This document shows positions 21,484 to 34,208 of a DNA stretch of 64,000 nt, in pieces; position 1 is the first letter of the stretch, and each line of letters opens with the position of its first letter. The notes under the pieces are model-generated. The model searched no databases and was not told the origin of the DNA. It worked only from the letters and a program-made list of their open reading frames with translations. The DNA comes from Methylibium sp. Root1272 (lineage in GTDB: Bacteria; Pseudomonadota; Gammaproteobacteria; Burkholderiales; Burkholderiaceae_C), in NCBI RefSeq assembly GCF_001425905.1, contig NZ_LMDY01000013.1, positions 564,177 through 628,176 of the forward strand, in the 5' to 3' direction. The translations under genes were made by a program, and so were the position numbers.

Positions 21484-22425
21484 ATGTCGACACAAGCCCT
21501 CCCCGTGACCACCGCCGGCACCGCCTCCCGACATCGCGACGAAGTGCGCGGCCTGTGGCTCGGCCTGCTGGGCGTGGTGATCTTCGCGATCACCATGCCG
21601 ATGACGCGGCTTGCGGTCGGCGACGCCACCGCGCCACAGCTCACGCCGCTGTTCGTCACCGCCGGCCGGGCCGCGGTGGCCGGCCTGCTGTCGGCGGTGT
21701 GGCTGTGGGCCACGCGTGCGCCGCGGCCGCAACGGCATCAGCTGCGCGAGTTCGCGATCACCGCCAGCGGCGTCGTGATCGGCTTCCCGCTGTTCCTGGC
21801 GCTGGCGCTGCGCGAGGTGGCGGCGATCCACGCGGCCGTGGTCACCGGCCTGCTGCCGCTCGGCACGGCCGTGGTGGCGGTGCTGGTGCTGCGCCAGCGG
21901 CCCTCGCGCGGCTTCTGGGTCTGCGCGCTGGCCGGCTGTGCGCTGGTGCTCGGCTACGCGGCGCTGCAAGGCGGCGGGCACTTGAGCGTGGCCGATGGCC
22001 TGCTGCTGATCGCGGTGCTGAGCGCCTCCATCGGCTACGTCTACGGCGCCCGGCTGTCGATCGCGATGCGACCCGAGCAGGTGATCTGCTGGGTGCTGGT
22101 CGGTGCGCTGCCGGTCACGCTGCCGTTGACGCTGTGGGCCGCCACCGGCATCGACTTCGGCGCGGTGCGCGCGGGCGCCTGGCTCGGCTTCGGCTATGTC
22201 GCGCTGTTCTCGATGTGGCTGGGGTTCTTCGCCTGGTACCGCGGCCTGGCGCTCGGCGGCACCGTGCGCGTGAGCCAGATGCAGCTGCTGCAACCCTTCG
22301 TGTCGATGCTGGCCGCGGTGCCGCTGCTGGGCGAGCGGCTCGATGCGCTGACCGTCGCCTTCGCGCTCGCGGTCATCGCCACGGTGTTCATCGGCAAGCG
22401 CATGCCGGTACGGGCGGCCGCATGA
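21484..22425 (+). CDS. EamA/DMT-superfamily transporter
   Basis: A 313-residue inner-membrane protein with ten hydrophobic segments in two EamA repeats, the layout of drug/metabolite exporters such as RhtA and YdcZ-type amino-acid effluxers. An extra 24-residue cytoplasmic tail precedes the first helix. It is the first gene of a tightly packed operon: its stop overlaps the racemase start by four bases (ATGA). With an amino-acid racemase, an aminotransferase and a MocR regulator as neighbours, export of an amino acid or derivative is the best inference. No ribosome-binding site is visible. Confidence 0.88.
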   Translation: MSTQALPVTTAGTASRHRDEVRGLWLGLLGVVIFAITMPMTRLAVGDATAPQLTPLFVTAGRAAVAGLLSAVWLWATRAPRPQRHQLREFAITASGVVIGFPLFLALALREVAAIHAAVVTGLLPLGTAVVAVLVLRQRPSRGFWVCALAGCALVLGYAALQGGGHLSVADGLLLIAVLSASIGYVYGARLSIAMRPEQVICWVLVGALPVTLPLTLWAATGIDFGAVRAGAWLGFGYVALFSMWLGFFAWYRGLALGGTVRVSQMQLLQPFVSMLAAVPLLGERLDALTVAFALAVIATVFIGKRMPVRAAA

Positions 22426-23135
22426 GGACGCTCGGTCTGCTCGGTGGCCTGAGCTGGGAGTCCACGCTGGTCTACTACCGCGAGCTCAATCGCGGCGTCG
22501 CGCAGCGTCTCGGGGGCTTGCACAGCGCGTCGCTGCGGCTGCACAGCCTCGACTTCGCGCCGGTCGCGGCGATGCAGCACGAAGGCCGTTGGGACGCGGC
22601 GGCCGATCTGCTGGCGTCGGCCGCTGGCGGCCTGCGCGATGCTGGCGCCGAGGGCGTGCTGATCGCCAGCAACACGATGCACCGGGTGGCGCCCGCGGTG
22701 CAGCGGGCCTGTGGCCTGCCGCTGCTGCACATCGGCGATGCGATCGGTGCGGCCGTGCGCGCTGCGGGCTTGACCCGCATCGGGCTGCTGGGCACGCGCT
22801 TCACGATGGAGCAGGACTTCCTGCGCGAGCATCTGCAGCGGCAGCACGGCGTCGAGATGCGGGTGCCCGGCGAGGCCGACCGGGCCACGCTGCAGCACCT
22901 GATCTACGAAGAGCTGTGCCGCGGCACGGTGCGCGACGCATCCCGGCAGGCGAGCCTGGCGATCATCGACCGGCTCGCCGCCGACGGCGCGCAGGGCATC
23001 GTGCTCGGCTGCACCGAGCTGGGCCTGTTGCTCGACCCCGCCGCTTTGCCACTGCCCGGCTTCGACAGCACGCTGCTGCATGTGCAGCAGGCAGTGGACT
23101 GGATGCTCGACGACCTTCCCCGAGGAGACGCCTGA
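22422..23135 (+). CDS. YgeA-like aspartate/glutamate racemase family protein
   Basis: A 237-residue Asp/Glu/hydantoin racemase-family enzyme, strongly similar in layout to E. coli YgeA (LGLLGGLSWEST start, GGLHSASLRLHS, LLGTRFTMEQDF, GCTELGLLL). The second catalytic cysteine is Cys197. The first catalytic position is Ser83 (ASNTMH), where classical racemases have Cys and E. coli YgeA has Thr83. The protein is therefore probably a racemase with a one-cysteine active site, perhaps with a preferred direction. It overlaps the exporter gene by 4 bp and the aminotransferase gene by 1 bp, indicating translational coupling. Confidence 0.87.
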   Translation: MRTLGLLGGLSWESTLVYYRELNRGVAQRLGGLHSASLRLHSLDFAPVAAMQHEGRWDAAADLLASAAGGLRDAGAEGVLIASNTMHRVAPAVQRACGLPLLHIGDAIGAAVRAAGLTRIGLLGTRFTMEQDFLREHLQRQHGVEMRVPGEADRATLQHLIYEELCRGTVRDASRQASLAIIDRLAADGAQGIVLGCTELGLLLDPAALPLPGFDSTLLHVQQAVDWMLDDLPRGDA

Positions 23136-24331
23136 TGACCTGGACCCTGGCCCGACGCACCGGGCGCATGAACCCCTCCGCGATCCGCGAGATCCTGAAG
23201 CTCACCGAGCAGCCCGGCGTGCTGTCGCTGGCCGGCGGCCTGCCGTCGCCCGACAGCTTCCCGGTCGACGCGGTGCGCGAGGCGACTGCCCGGGTGCTGC
23301 GCGATACCCCGCGGGAGGCGCTGCAATACGCCGCGAGCGAAGGCTACGGTCCGCTGCGCGACTGGGTCGCGGCGCGGCTCGCCGCCGACGGCATCGGGGT
23401 CGAGCCCGGCCAGGTGCTGATCACCACCGGCTCGCAGCAGGGGCTGGACCTGGTCGGCAAGCTGCTGATCGACGCCGGCAGCGCCGTCGCGGTGGAGACG
23501 CCGACCTACCTGGGCGCGCTGCAGGCCTTCGCGCCCTGCGAGCCAGAGTTCACCGCGCTGGCCGCCGACGACGAGGGCCCGCGGCCCGAAGCCCTGGCCG
23601 GCGCCGCGGGTGCGCGTTTCGCGTACCTGCTGCCGAACTTCCAGAACCCGACCGGGCGGCTGATGTCGGACGCCCGCCGCGACGCCCTGGTGGCTGCGGC
23701 TCAGGCGGTCGGTCTGCCGCTGGTCGAGGACAACCCCTATGGCGAGCTGTGGTTCGACGCGCCACCGCCGGCGCCGTTGGCCGCGCGCTGGCCGGAAGGC
23801 ACGATCTACCTCGGCTCGTTCTCCAAGGTGCTCGCCCCCGGCCTGCGGCTGGGTTACGTGGTGGCGCCGCCGGCGCTGAGCCCGAAGCTGCTGCAGGCCA
23901 AGCAGGCCGCCGATCTGCACTCGCCGGGCCTCAATCAGCGCATCGTTCACGAGGTCGTGCGCGACGGCCTGCTCGATCGCCACGTGCCGACCATGCGTGC
24001 GCGCTATGCCGCGCAGCGCGACGCCATGGCGGCGGCGCTGCGCGCCCACCTGCCCACCACCACCGAATGGCAAGCGCCGCGCGGCGGCATGTTCTTCTGG
24101 CTGCGGCTGCCGCCCGGGCTCGACGCGACGGCGCTGCTGCCGCGCGCGGTGGCTGCCGGCGTGGCCTACGTGCCGGGCGCGCCGTTCTATGCCGGCGAGC
24201 CCGACGGGCGCACGCTGCGGCTGAGCTTCGTCACGCTGACGCCGGCGCAGCTGGAAACCGCGGTCGCCGCGCTCGGACGTGTCGTGCACGAGGCGCTGGC
24301 CGAGCAGCCGCCGCTGAGGAGGGCCGCATGA
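23135..24331 (+). CDS. PLP-dependent aminotransferase (2-aminoadipate/LysN-like)
   Basis: A 398-residue fold-type-I aminotransferase of the subgroup containing LysN-type 2-aminoadipate and multi-substrate aminotransferases. The PLP lysine is Lys231 in GSFSKVLAPGLRLGY; PNFQNPTG and EDNPYGEL bind the cofactor. It has no DNA-binding domain, unlike the MocR regulator of the same superfamily 2 kb away. The start codon overlaps the racemase stop (TGATG). It likely deaminates the amino acid sensed by the regulator; substrate unknown. Confidence 0.9.
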   Translation: MTWTLARRTGRMNPSAIREILKLTEQPGVLSLAGGLPSPDSFPVDAVREATARVLRDTPREALQYAASEGYGPLRDWVAARLAADGIGVEPGQVLITTGSQQGLDLVGKLLIDAGSAVAVETPTYLGALQAFAPCEPEFTALAADDEGPRPEALAGAAGARFAYLLPNFQNPTGRLMSDARRDALVAAAQAVGLPLVEDNPYGELWFDAPPPAPLAARWPEGTIYLGSFSKVLAPGLRLGYVVAPPALSPKLLQAKQAADLHSPGLNQRIVHEVVRDGLLDRHVPTMRARYAAQRDAMAAALRAHLPTTTEWQAPRGGMFFWLRLPPGLDATALLPRAVAAGVAYVPGAPFYAGEPDGRTLRLSFVTLTPAQLETAVAALGRVVHEALAEQPPLRRAA

Positions 24332-25170
24332 GCCAGACCGCCCAACGCCGCTTCGCGCAGGTTGACGTGTTCACCGCCGAGCCGCTGCGCGGCAACGCCG
24401 TCGCGGTGGTGTTCGACGCCGAGGGCCTGAGCGACGCGCAGATGCAAGCCTTCGCGCGCTGGACCCAGCTCAGCGAGACCACCTTCCTGATGCGGCCGAC
24501 CCGCCCGGCCGCCGACTACCGCCTGCGCATCTTCACGCCGGCCGAGGAACTGCCGTTCGCCGGCCACCCCACGCTGGGCAGCTGCCATGCCTGGCTCGAA
24601 GCCGGCGGCCGGCCTCGGGCCGACGAGGTGGTGCAGGAATGCGGCGTCGGCCTCGTGCGCATTCGACGCGACGGCTCGCGACTGGCGTTTGCCGCGCCGC
24701 CGCTGCGCCGCAGTGGCGCGGTCGACGAAGCCACGCGGACCCAGATCGCCCGCGCCCTGCGCGTCGACGTTGCCGAGTTGCTGGCGACGCAATGGGTCGA
24801 CAACGGCCCGGGCTGGGTGGCCGCGATGCTGCCCAGCGCCGCGGCCGTGCTGGCGCTGGAACCCGACTATGCGGCGATGTTGCCGCTGAACCTCGGCGTG
24901 ATCGGGGCGCACGCGCCGGGGCACGACACGGCCTTCGAGGTGCGCGCTTTCGTGCCCTCGCTCGGCGTGCCTGAGGATCCGGTCACCGGCAGCCTGAACG
25001 CCGGCCTGGCGCAGTGGCTGATCGGCGCCGGGCTGGCGCCGGCGCGCTACGTCGCGAGCCAGGGTGCGCGGCTCGAGCGCGCGGGGCGGGTGCATGTCGA
25101 GCAGGTCGGCGCGGACATCTGGGTCGGCGGTGACTCGGTGACCTGCATCGTCGGCAGCTTGCGGCTCTGA
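24328..25170 (+). CDS. PhzF-family isomerase/epimerase-like protein
   Basis: A 280-residue PhzF-fold protein with two related half-domains. The catalytic glutamate is Glu50 in QLSETTFLM, and FAGHPTLGSCHAW and EDPVTGSLNAGLAQW form the active-site loops. The founding member isomerises an intermediate of phenazine synthesis, but no other phenazine genes are present. In this setting it more likely acts on an amino-acid-derived intermediate. The start overlaps the aminotransferase stop by 4 bp (ATGA), with GAGGAGGG upstream. Confidence 0.9.
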   Translation: MSQTAQRRFAQVDVFTAEPLRGNAVAVVFDAEGLSDAQMQAFARWTQLSETTFLMRPTRPAADYRLRIFTPAEELPFAGHPTLGSCHAWLEAGGRPRADEVVQECGVGLVRIRRDGSRLAFAAPPLRRSGAVDEATRTQIARALRVDVAELLATQWVDNGPGWVAAMLPSAAAVLALEPDYAAMLPLNLGVIGAHAPGHDTAFEVRAFVPSLGVPEDPVTGSLNAGLAQWLIGAGLAPARYVASQGARLERAGRVHVEQVGADIWVGGDSVTCIVGSLRL

Positions 25171-25210
25171 GCAGGACGGCGGTGGCGGCTCGGTGTAAAT
25201 TCGTCGGGCG

Positions 25211-25720
25211 ATGACCCGTCCCGGCATTGAACTGCTCTCTCCGGCCACGCCAGAACTGCTGGAGGCGACCCGGCAGATCTTCCGCGAGTACGCCGAAGCG
25301 CTCGGCATCGACCTGTGCTTCCAGAATTTCGACGCCGAGCTGGCGGCGCTGCCGGGCGACTACGCCGAGCCCGGCGGCGCCCTGCTGCTGGCCTACTGCG
25401 ACGGCGAGCTGGCCGGCTGCGGAGCGCTGCGACCGCTGCCCGAGGCCGACGAGGCGAACGCCTGCGAGATGAAGCGCCTCTACGTGCGGCGCGCCTTTCG
25501 CCGTTTCGGTCTGGGGCGGCTGCTCGCCGAAGCCTTGATCGATCGGGCGCGCAGCCGCGGCTACTCGGCCATGCTGCTCGACACACTCGACGACATGGAG
25601 ACGGCCCGCGAACTGTATGCCTCGCTCGGCTTCGAGGAGGTACCACCCTACTACTACAACCCGATTCCCGGCGCACACTATCTGCGCGTCGGGCTCGAAG
25701 GGCCCGGCTCGCACTACTGA
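25211..25720 (+). CDS. GNAT-family N-acetyltransferase
   Basis: A 169-residue acetyltransferase with the GNAT acetyl-CoA-binding motif (VRRAFRRFGLGRLLAEALI) and the usual C-terminal YASLGFEEV strand-helix. It lies 40 bp behind the PhzF gene on the same strand, so it is probably the last gene of the MocR-divergent operon. Acetylation of a (D-)amino acid, as in some D-amino-acid detoxification schemes, would fit the racemase/exporter context but is inference. Confidence 0.85.
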   Translation: MTRPGIELLSPATPELLEATRQIFREYAEALGIDLCFQNFDAELAALPGDYAEPGGALLLAYCDGELAGCGALRPLPEADEANACEMKRLYVRRAFRRFGLGRLLAEALIDRARSRGYSAMLLDTLDDMETARELYASLGFEEVPPYYYNPIPGAHYLRVGLEGPGSHY

Positions 25721-25805
25721 GTCTCGAGTCGGTTGTTCGTTCAGTGAGTGAGTGTCGATGCGGTGACGGCGCGCGACGAGGCGCCGTCCCGCCGGGGAGA
25801 CCGCG

Positions 25806-26645
25806 ATGAATGCCTTCAAGCAGCTCTTGCAGAACCCGACCCGAGGCGTGGACGCGCACCCGCGGGCCAGCCACCAGCGCGTGCCGCTCGGCACTTGGGT
25901 GATGTCGGCCAGCCCGCTGGTGGCCGAGGCGATCGCTCATGCCGGGTTCGACTGGGCGGTGCTCGACATGGAGCATTCGCCGCTCGAGTTGCCGGGCGTC
26001 GTCCAGATGCTGCAGGCCGTGGCGGCGACCAAGCTGGTGCCGATCGTGCGCCTGCCCGTGAACGACGCGGTGCTGTTCAAGCGCCTGCTCGATGCCGGTG
26101 CGAGCACCCTGATGGTGCCGATGGTCGAGGGGGCGGCGGAGGCGCGCCGCGCGGTGGCAGCCACGCGTTATCCGCCGCTCGGGATGCGGGGTGTCGCCGG
26201 CATGAGCCGCGCCACGCGCTACGGCACGCAGCGGCTCGATACGCAGGCGGCCAACGCCGGCGTGGCGCTGATCCTGCAACTCGAGACGCCACACGCGCTG
26301 GACGCGCTGGAGGAGATCGCCGCGGTCGAGGGCGTCGATGCGCTGTTCGTCGGGCCGGCCGACCTGTCGGCGGCGATGGGGCACGGCGGCGACGCACGCC
26401 ATCCGGCCGTGCAGAAGGCCATGGCCCAGGCCGCGGAGCGGGCGCGTGCAGTGGGCATTCCGATCGGCACCTTGGCCGGCACGCCGGAGATGGCTACACA
26501 GGTCCGCGCGGCCGGTTTCGATTTCGTCGGTCTGGGGTCCGATCTCGGGCTGCTGGTGCATGCGGCGCAGGCTTCGCTGCACGCGCTGCGCACGCCGGAT
26601 GCCGCCGTGGTGCATTCGCTCAACGTCGGCACACACGCCTACTGA
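25806..26645 (+). CDS. HpcH/HpaI-family aldolase
   Basis: A 279-residue class II pyruvate-dependent aldolase of the HpcH/HpaI family (2,4-dihydroxyhept-2-ene-1,7-dioate or 2-dehydro-3-deoxyglucarate aldolase type). Visible features are GTWVMSASPLVAEAIAHAGF, the active-site WAVLDMEHSP, the metal-ligand glutamate in LQLETPHAL, and GVDALFVGPADLSAAMG. These enzymes cleave 4-hydroxy-2-oxo acids to pyruvate plus an aldehyde. A GGGGAGA ribosome-binding site lies upstream. It is 85 bp from the acetyltransferase gene and may be independent of that operon. Confidence 0.88.
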   Translation: MNAFKQLLQNPTRGVDAHPRASHQRVPLGTWVMSASPLVAEAIAHAGFDWAVLDMEHSPLELPGVVQMLQAVAATKLVPIVRLPVNDAVLFKRLLDAGASTLMVPMVEGAAEARRAVAATRYPPLGMRGVAGMSRATRYGTQRLDTQAANAGVALILQLETPHALDALEEIAAVEGVDALFVGPADLSAAMGHGGDARHPAVQKAMAQAAERARAVGIPIGTLAGTPEMATQVRAAGFDFVGLGSDLGLLVHAAQASLHALRTPDAAVVHSLNVGTHAY

Positions 26646-26728
26646 CGGACGGAGTTTGACGCGGCGCGCCCGAAGGTGGCTGACGGTTCGGCCGTCTTAG
26701 CACGGCAACGAACGCCCGTCGAGGGGGC

Positions 26729-26756
26729 GCCGGGTCCGCAAACCGGCGGACCCGGC
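26729..26756. terminator. Strong GC hairpin upstream of the atp operon
   Basis: Perfect 11-bp inverted repeat GCCGGGTCCGC / GCGGACCCGGC with a 6-base loop, just before the atp promoter. There is no T-tract on the plus side (AAGGCTT follows), so it may insulate the atp operon from upstream transcription or terminate by another mechanism. Confidence 0.5.
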
Positions 26757-26761
26757 AAGGC

Positions 26762-26789
26762 TTGAAACCTCCGGGTTATCACGTACACT
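26762..26789 (+). promoter_or_regulatory. Candidate sigma-70 promoter of the atp operon
   Basis: TTGAAA (-35, 26762-26767), 16-bp spacer, TACACT (-10, 26784-26789), 33 bp before the atpI start. This is the only good match between the aldolase gene and the atp operon. Confidence 0.65.
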
Positions 26790-26822
26790 CCCGGGGTTTT
26801 GCCGAATCTGACCCTCCCGAAC

Positions 26823-27329
26823 ATGAGCGAGCGCGCTTCTACCGACGTGCGCAGCGCCTGGCCCGGGTCGGGGGAAGCTGAGGACGACGACGCGCCCTTC
26901 AAGACCCTGAGCCACGAAGAAGCCCAGGCCTTGAGGGCCAAGCACCCGCCGGTTTCACCCTGGCGGGTGATCGCGGCGCAGGCTGCGGTCGGCTTGGTGG
27001 TGGCAGCCCTGATCGGGCTAGTCACCCAGCGCAGCGATCTGGCCTGGTCGGCGCTTTACGGCGCCGCGGCCGTGGTGGTGCCGGGCGCCTTGTTGGCGCG
27101 AGGCATCACTCGCCTCACGGGGGCAGGGGTGGGCGCCGCGGCGTTCAGCTTCATGCTCTGGGAGGCGGTGAAGGTGGGTTTGGCGGTGGCCATGCTGGCG
27201 GCTGCCGCGAAGGTCGTGCCGGGTTTGAGCTGGCCAGCGCTGCTGGTCGCGATGCTCGTGTGCATGAAGGTCAACTGGTTGGCGCTGCTCTGGCAGGGCC
27301 GGGTGAAGAACGAAGCGGGACGAGACTGA
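26823..27329 (+). CDS. atpI: ATP synthase protein I
   Basis: A 168-residue protein with a charged N-terminal tail of about 50 residues and four hydrophobic helices, as expected for AtpI. AtpI assists assembly of the subunit c ring and is not part of the finished enzyme. The ATG at 26823 is preferred over an in-frame TTG at 26799, which lies too close to the promoter. It is the first gene of the atpIBEFHAGDC operon, 3 bp upstream of atpB. Confidence 0.88.
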   Translation: MSERASTDVRSAWPGSGEAEDDDAPFKTLSHEEAQALRAKHPPVSPWRVIAAQAAVGLVVAALIGLVTQRSDLAWSALYGAAAVVVPGALLARGITRLTGAGVGAAAFSFMLWEAVKVGLAVAMLAAAAKVVPGLSWPALLVAMLVCMKVNWLALLWQGRVKNEAGRD

Positions 27330-27332
27330 CAA

Positions 27333-28513
<1,181 letters not shown>

Positions 28514-28551
28514 TCCGGCCGTCCCTCCAACCGCACTAGAAAGGTGTTGCC

Positions 28552-29022
28552 GTGAGTCTGAACGCAACGCTCTTCGCGCAGCTGGTGGTGTTCTTCATCC
28601 TGGCGTGGTTCACGATGAAATTCGTGTGGCCGCCCATCACGAAGGCGCTGGACGAGCGCGCGAGCAAGATCGCCGACGGCCTGGCCGCGGCCGACCGTGC
28701 CAAGACCGAGCTGGCTTCGGCCAACAAGCGGGTCGAGGAACAGCTTGCCTCCGTACGTGACGAGAACGCGCGCCGCCTGGCCGATGCCGAGAAGCGCGCT
28801 CTCGCGATCGTCGAGGACGCCAAGAAGCGCGCCTCCGAGGAAGGCGGCAAGATCGTCGCCGCCGCCAAGTCGGAAGCCGAGCAGCAACTGGTGCAGGCTC
28901 GCGAGTCCCTGCGCGAGCAGGTCGCCGCGCTGGCCGTCAAGGGCGCCGAGCAGATCCTCAAGCGCGAAGTCAACGCCGGCGTCCACGCCGAGTTGCTGAC
29001 GCGGCTGAAGACGGAGCTCTGA
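28552..29022 (+). CDS. atpF: F0 ATP synthase subunit b
   Basis: A 156-residue peripheral-stalk subunit. One N-terminal membrane helix (about residues 7-25) is followed by a long charged coiled coil rich in Lys, Glu and Ala. The start is GTG at 28552, with AAAGG 8-10 nt upstream. It lies between atpE and atpH, with a 2-bp gap to atpH. Confidence 0.96.
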   Translation: MSLNATLFAQLVVFFILAWFTMKFVWPPITKALDERASKIADGLAAADRAKTELASANKRVEEQLASVRDENARRLADAEKRALAIVEDAKKRASEEGGKIVAAAKSEAEQQLVQARESLREQVAALAVKGAEQILKREVNAGVHAELLTRLKTEL

Positions 29023-29024
29023 CG

Positions 29025-29558
29025 ATGGCCGAACTCGCAACCATCGCACGCCCCTACGCCGAGGCGCTGTTCCGCGCCGCGCCGAAGGGCGAGGCGGCCG
29101 GCTGGGCGGAGCAGGTGGCCGCGCTCGGCGCGGTCGCCGCCGATCCGGCGCTGCGGCAATTCGCCGACAGCCCGAAGGTGGCGGCCCAGCAGGTCTTCGA
29201 TCTCGTCGTCGGTGTCGCCAAGCAGTCGTTGGTGCCGGGCGTGCAGAACCTGCTGCGCGCCATGATCGAGAACGGGCGCCTGTCGGCGCTGCCCGAGGTC
29301 GCGGCGCAGTTCCACGCGCTGGTCAACGCGAGTTCGGGCGTCTCCGACGCCACCGTCTACAGCGCCTATCCCATCGAGCCGGCCGCGCTGGCCGACCTGG
29401 TAGTGACGCTGGAGAAGCGCTTCGGGCGCAAGCTGTCCGCCACGGTGGCGCTCGAGCCCGAACTGATCGGTGGTGTGCGGGTGGTGGTCGGCGACGAGGT
29501 GCTCGACACCTCGGTCAAGGCCCGTCTTGAGCACATGAAGGTCGCGCTGACCGCCTGA
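29025..29558 (+). CDS. atpH: F1 ATP synthase subunit delta
   Basis: A 177-residue soluble subunit joining the b stalk to the top of F1. The N-terminal helical domain starts [17 protein letters not shown], and the C-terminal signature [19 protein letters not shown] is present. Normal family length. An 89-bp spacer separates it from atpA. Confidence 0.96.
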   Translation: MAELATIARPYAEALFRAAPKGEAAGWAEQVAALGAVAADPALRQFADSPKVAAQQVFDLVVGVAKQSLVPGVQNLLRAMIENGRLSALPEVAAQFHALVNASSGVSDATVYSAYPIEPAALADLVVTLEKRFGRKLSATVALEPELIGGVRVVVGDEVLDTSVKARLEHMKVALTA

Positions 29559-29647
29559 GCCGTTTTTGAATCAATCCGCCCGGAGGCGCGAGTCGTCGGG
29601 TTCGGTCGTCGACGCCGCAGGGCGCCTGAAGAGACTGGGAGCAAGCC

Positions 29648-31201
<1,554 letters not shown>

Positions 31202-31233
31202 GCGCCTGACCCTCTCACGACAAGGAGCGCGTC

Positions 31234-32109
31234 ATGGCAGCCGGCAAGGAAATACGCGGCAAGATCAAGAGCGTCGAGAACACCAAGAAGATCACCAAGG
31301 CCATGGAAATGGTCGCGGCTTCGAAGATGCGCAAGGCGCAGGAGCGCATGCGCTCGGCGCGGCCCTATGCGGAGAAGATCCGCAACGTCACCGCCAACCT
31401 GGCGAAGGCGAACCCCGAGTACACCCATCCGTTCATGGCGGTGAGCCCTACGGCCGGCAAGGCCGCGGGCTTCATCGTCGTGACGACGGACAAGGGCCTG
31501 TGCGGCGGCCTGAACACCAATGTCCTGCGCGCCGTGACCGCCAAGCTCAAGGAGCTCGAGGGTCAGGGCGTCAAGTCCGAGGCCGTGGCGATCGGCAACA
31601 AGGGCCTGGGTTTCCTGAACCGCATCGGCGTGAAGGTCGTGGCGCATGCCACCCAGCTCGGCGACACGCCGCATCTGGAGAAGCTGATCGGCCCGGTCAA
31701 GGTGCTGCTAGACGCCTATGCCGAGGGCCGGCTCAACGCCGTTTACCTCTGCTACACGAAGTTCATCAACACGATGAAGCAGGAGTCGCTCGTCGAGCAG
31801 CTGCTGCCGCTGGCGTCCGACCAGCTGAAGGCCGACGCCGGCGAGCATGGCTGGGACTATCTCTACGAGCCCGATGCCAAGACCGTCATCGACGACCTGC
31901 TGCTGCGGTTCGTCGAGGCGCTGATCTACCAGGCGGTGGCCGAGAACATGGCATCGGAGCAGTCGGCTCGCATGGTCGCGATGAAGGCCGCGACCGACAA
32001 CGCCGGCACCCTGATCGGGGAGCTGAAGCTGGTCTACAACAAGACCCGCCAGGCCGCGATCACCAAAGAGCTTTCAGAGATTGTTAGCGGCGCGGCCGCG
32101 GTGGGCTGA
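31234..32109 (+). CDS. atpG: F1 ATP synthase subunit gamma
   Basis: A 291-residue rotating central-shaft subunit. The N-terminal coiled-coil helix begins [20 protein letters not shown], and the C-terminal helix contains [18 protein letters not shown], both hallmarks of the family. CAAGGAG lies upstream of the ATG. Confidence 0.97.
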   Translation: MAAGKEIRGKIKSVENTKKITKAMEMVAASKMRKAQERMRSARPYAEKIRNVTANLAKANPEYTHPFMAVSPTAGKAAGFIVVTTDKGLCGGLNTNVLRAVTAKLKELEGQGVKSEAVAIGNKGLGFLNRIGVKVVAHATQLGDTPHLEKLIGPVKVLLDAYAEGRLNAVYLCYTKFINTMKQESLVEQLLPLASDQLKADAGEHGWDYLYEPDAKTVIDDLLLRFVEALIYQAVAENMASEQSARMVAMKAATDNAGTLIGELKLVYNKTRQAAITKELSEIVSGAAAVG

Positions 32110-32153
32110 CAGCCCGACGCACCCGCAGACGCAACGCACAGACTATTGATTGA

Positions 32154-33581
<1,428 letters not shown>

Positions 33582-33620
33582 GACTTCGCACTCGGGCGCC
33601 ATGCGTCGTTGCCGTGCTCA

Positions 33621-33636
33621 GCGGACACGAGTCCGC
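33621..33636 (+). repeat. Short hairpin in the atpD-atpC spacer
   Basis: GCGGAC-ACGA-GTCCGC within the 130-bp gap between atpD and atpC. It could slow or partly terminate transcription before epsilon, or protect an mRNA end. No U-tract follows. Confidence 0.4.
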
Positions 33637-33711
33637 TTCCGCGCGGCGCCTAGCCTGACACCCGACTGCTCGCTTACTGAACCTTCTTCGACACGTTAAG
33701 GACTACCGAGC

Positions 33712-34128
33712 ATGGCTACGATTCACGTCGATGTGGTTTCCGCCGAAGCCTCGATCTTCTCGGGCGAAGCGAAGTTCGTCGCGCTGCCCGGCGAAATGGG
33801 CGAGCTCGGCATCTATCCGCGCCATACGCCGCTGATCACGCGCATCAAGCCGGGCGCGGTGCGGGTGGAGCGCGCCGACAACGGCGAGGAAGAGTTCGTG
33901 TTCGTGGCCGGAGGCATCCTCGAGGTGCAGCCGGACCGCGTCACGGTGCTGGCCGATACCGCGATCCGCGGTCACGACCTCGACGAGGCTAAGGCCGAAG
34001 AGGCCAAGAAGGCCGCCGAAGAGGCGATGAAGAACGCCAAGAGCGACATCGATTTCGCGAAGGCCCAGGGCGAGTTCGCGGCCATGGCCGCGCAGATCGC
34101 CGCTCTGCGCAAGTTCCGCAAGAAGTGA
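33712..34128 (+). CDS. atpC: F1 ATP synthase subunit epsilon
   Basis: A 138-residue subunit that couples and inhibits F1. The N-terminal beta-sandwich ([38 protein letters not shown]) and the C-terminal helical hairpin are present. It is the last gene of the ATP synthase operon, followed by a terminator. Confidence 0.96.
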   Translation: MATIHVDVVSAEASIFSGEAKFVALPGEMGELGIYPRHTPLITRIKPGAVRVERADNGEEEFVFVAGGILEVQPDRVTVLADTAIRGHDLDEAKAEEAKKAAEEAMKNAKSDIDFAKAQGEFAAMAAQIAALRKFRKK

Positions 34129-34181
34129 TGCGCTGAGGTGCTGTCGGCGGGCGTCGCCCCACCGGCAGCAAGATTCGATCG

Positions 34182-34206
34182 GGCCCGCCGCGTGCGGGCC
34201 TTATTT
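34182..34206 (+). terminator. Rho-independent terminator of the atp operon
   Basis: Seven-base-pair stem GGCCCGC-CGCGT-GCGGGCC followed by TTATTT. It ends at the stop of the converging yidB-like gene. Confidence 0.85.
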
Positions 34207-34208
34207 CT

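Noticed and set aside
19963-22293. Extended N-terminal reading of the MocR gene reaching across the intergenic region and the exporter gene
   Set aside because: The family start is at 21387. The upstream part is antisense to the exporter and includes the regulatory region.
24328-25170. PhzF protein as evidence for a phenazine pathway
   Set aside because: No other phenazine genes are present, and PhzF-fold proteins are widespread with other roles.
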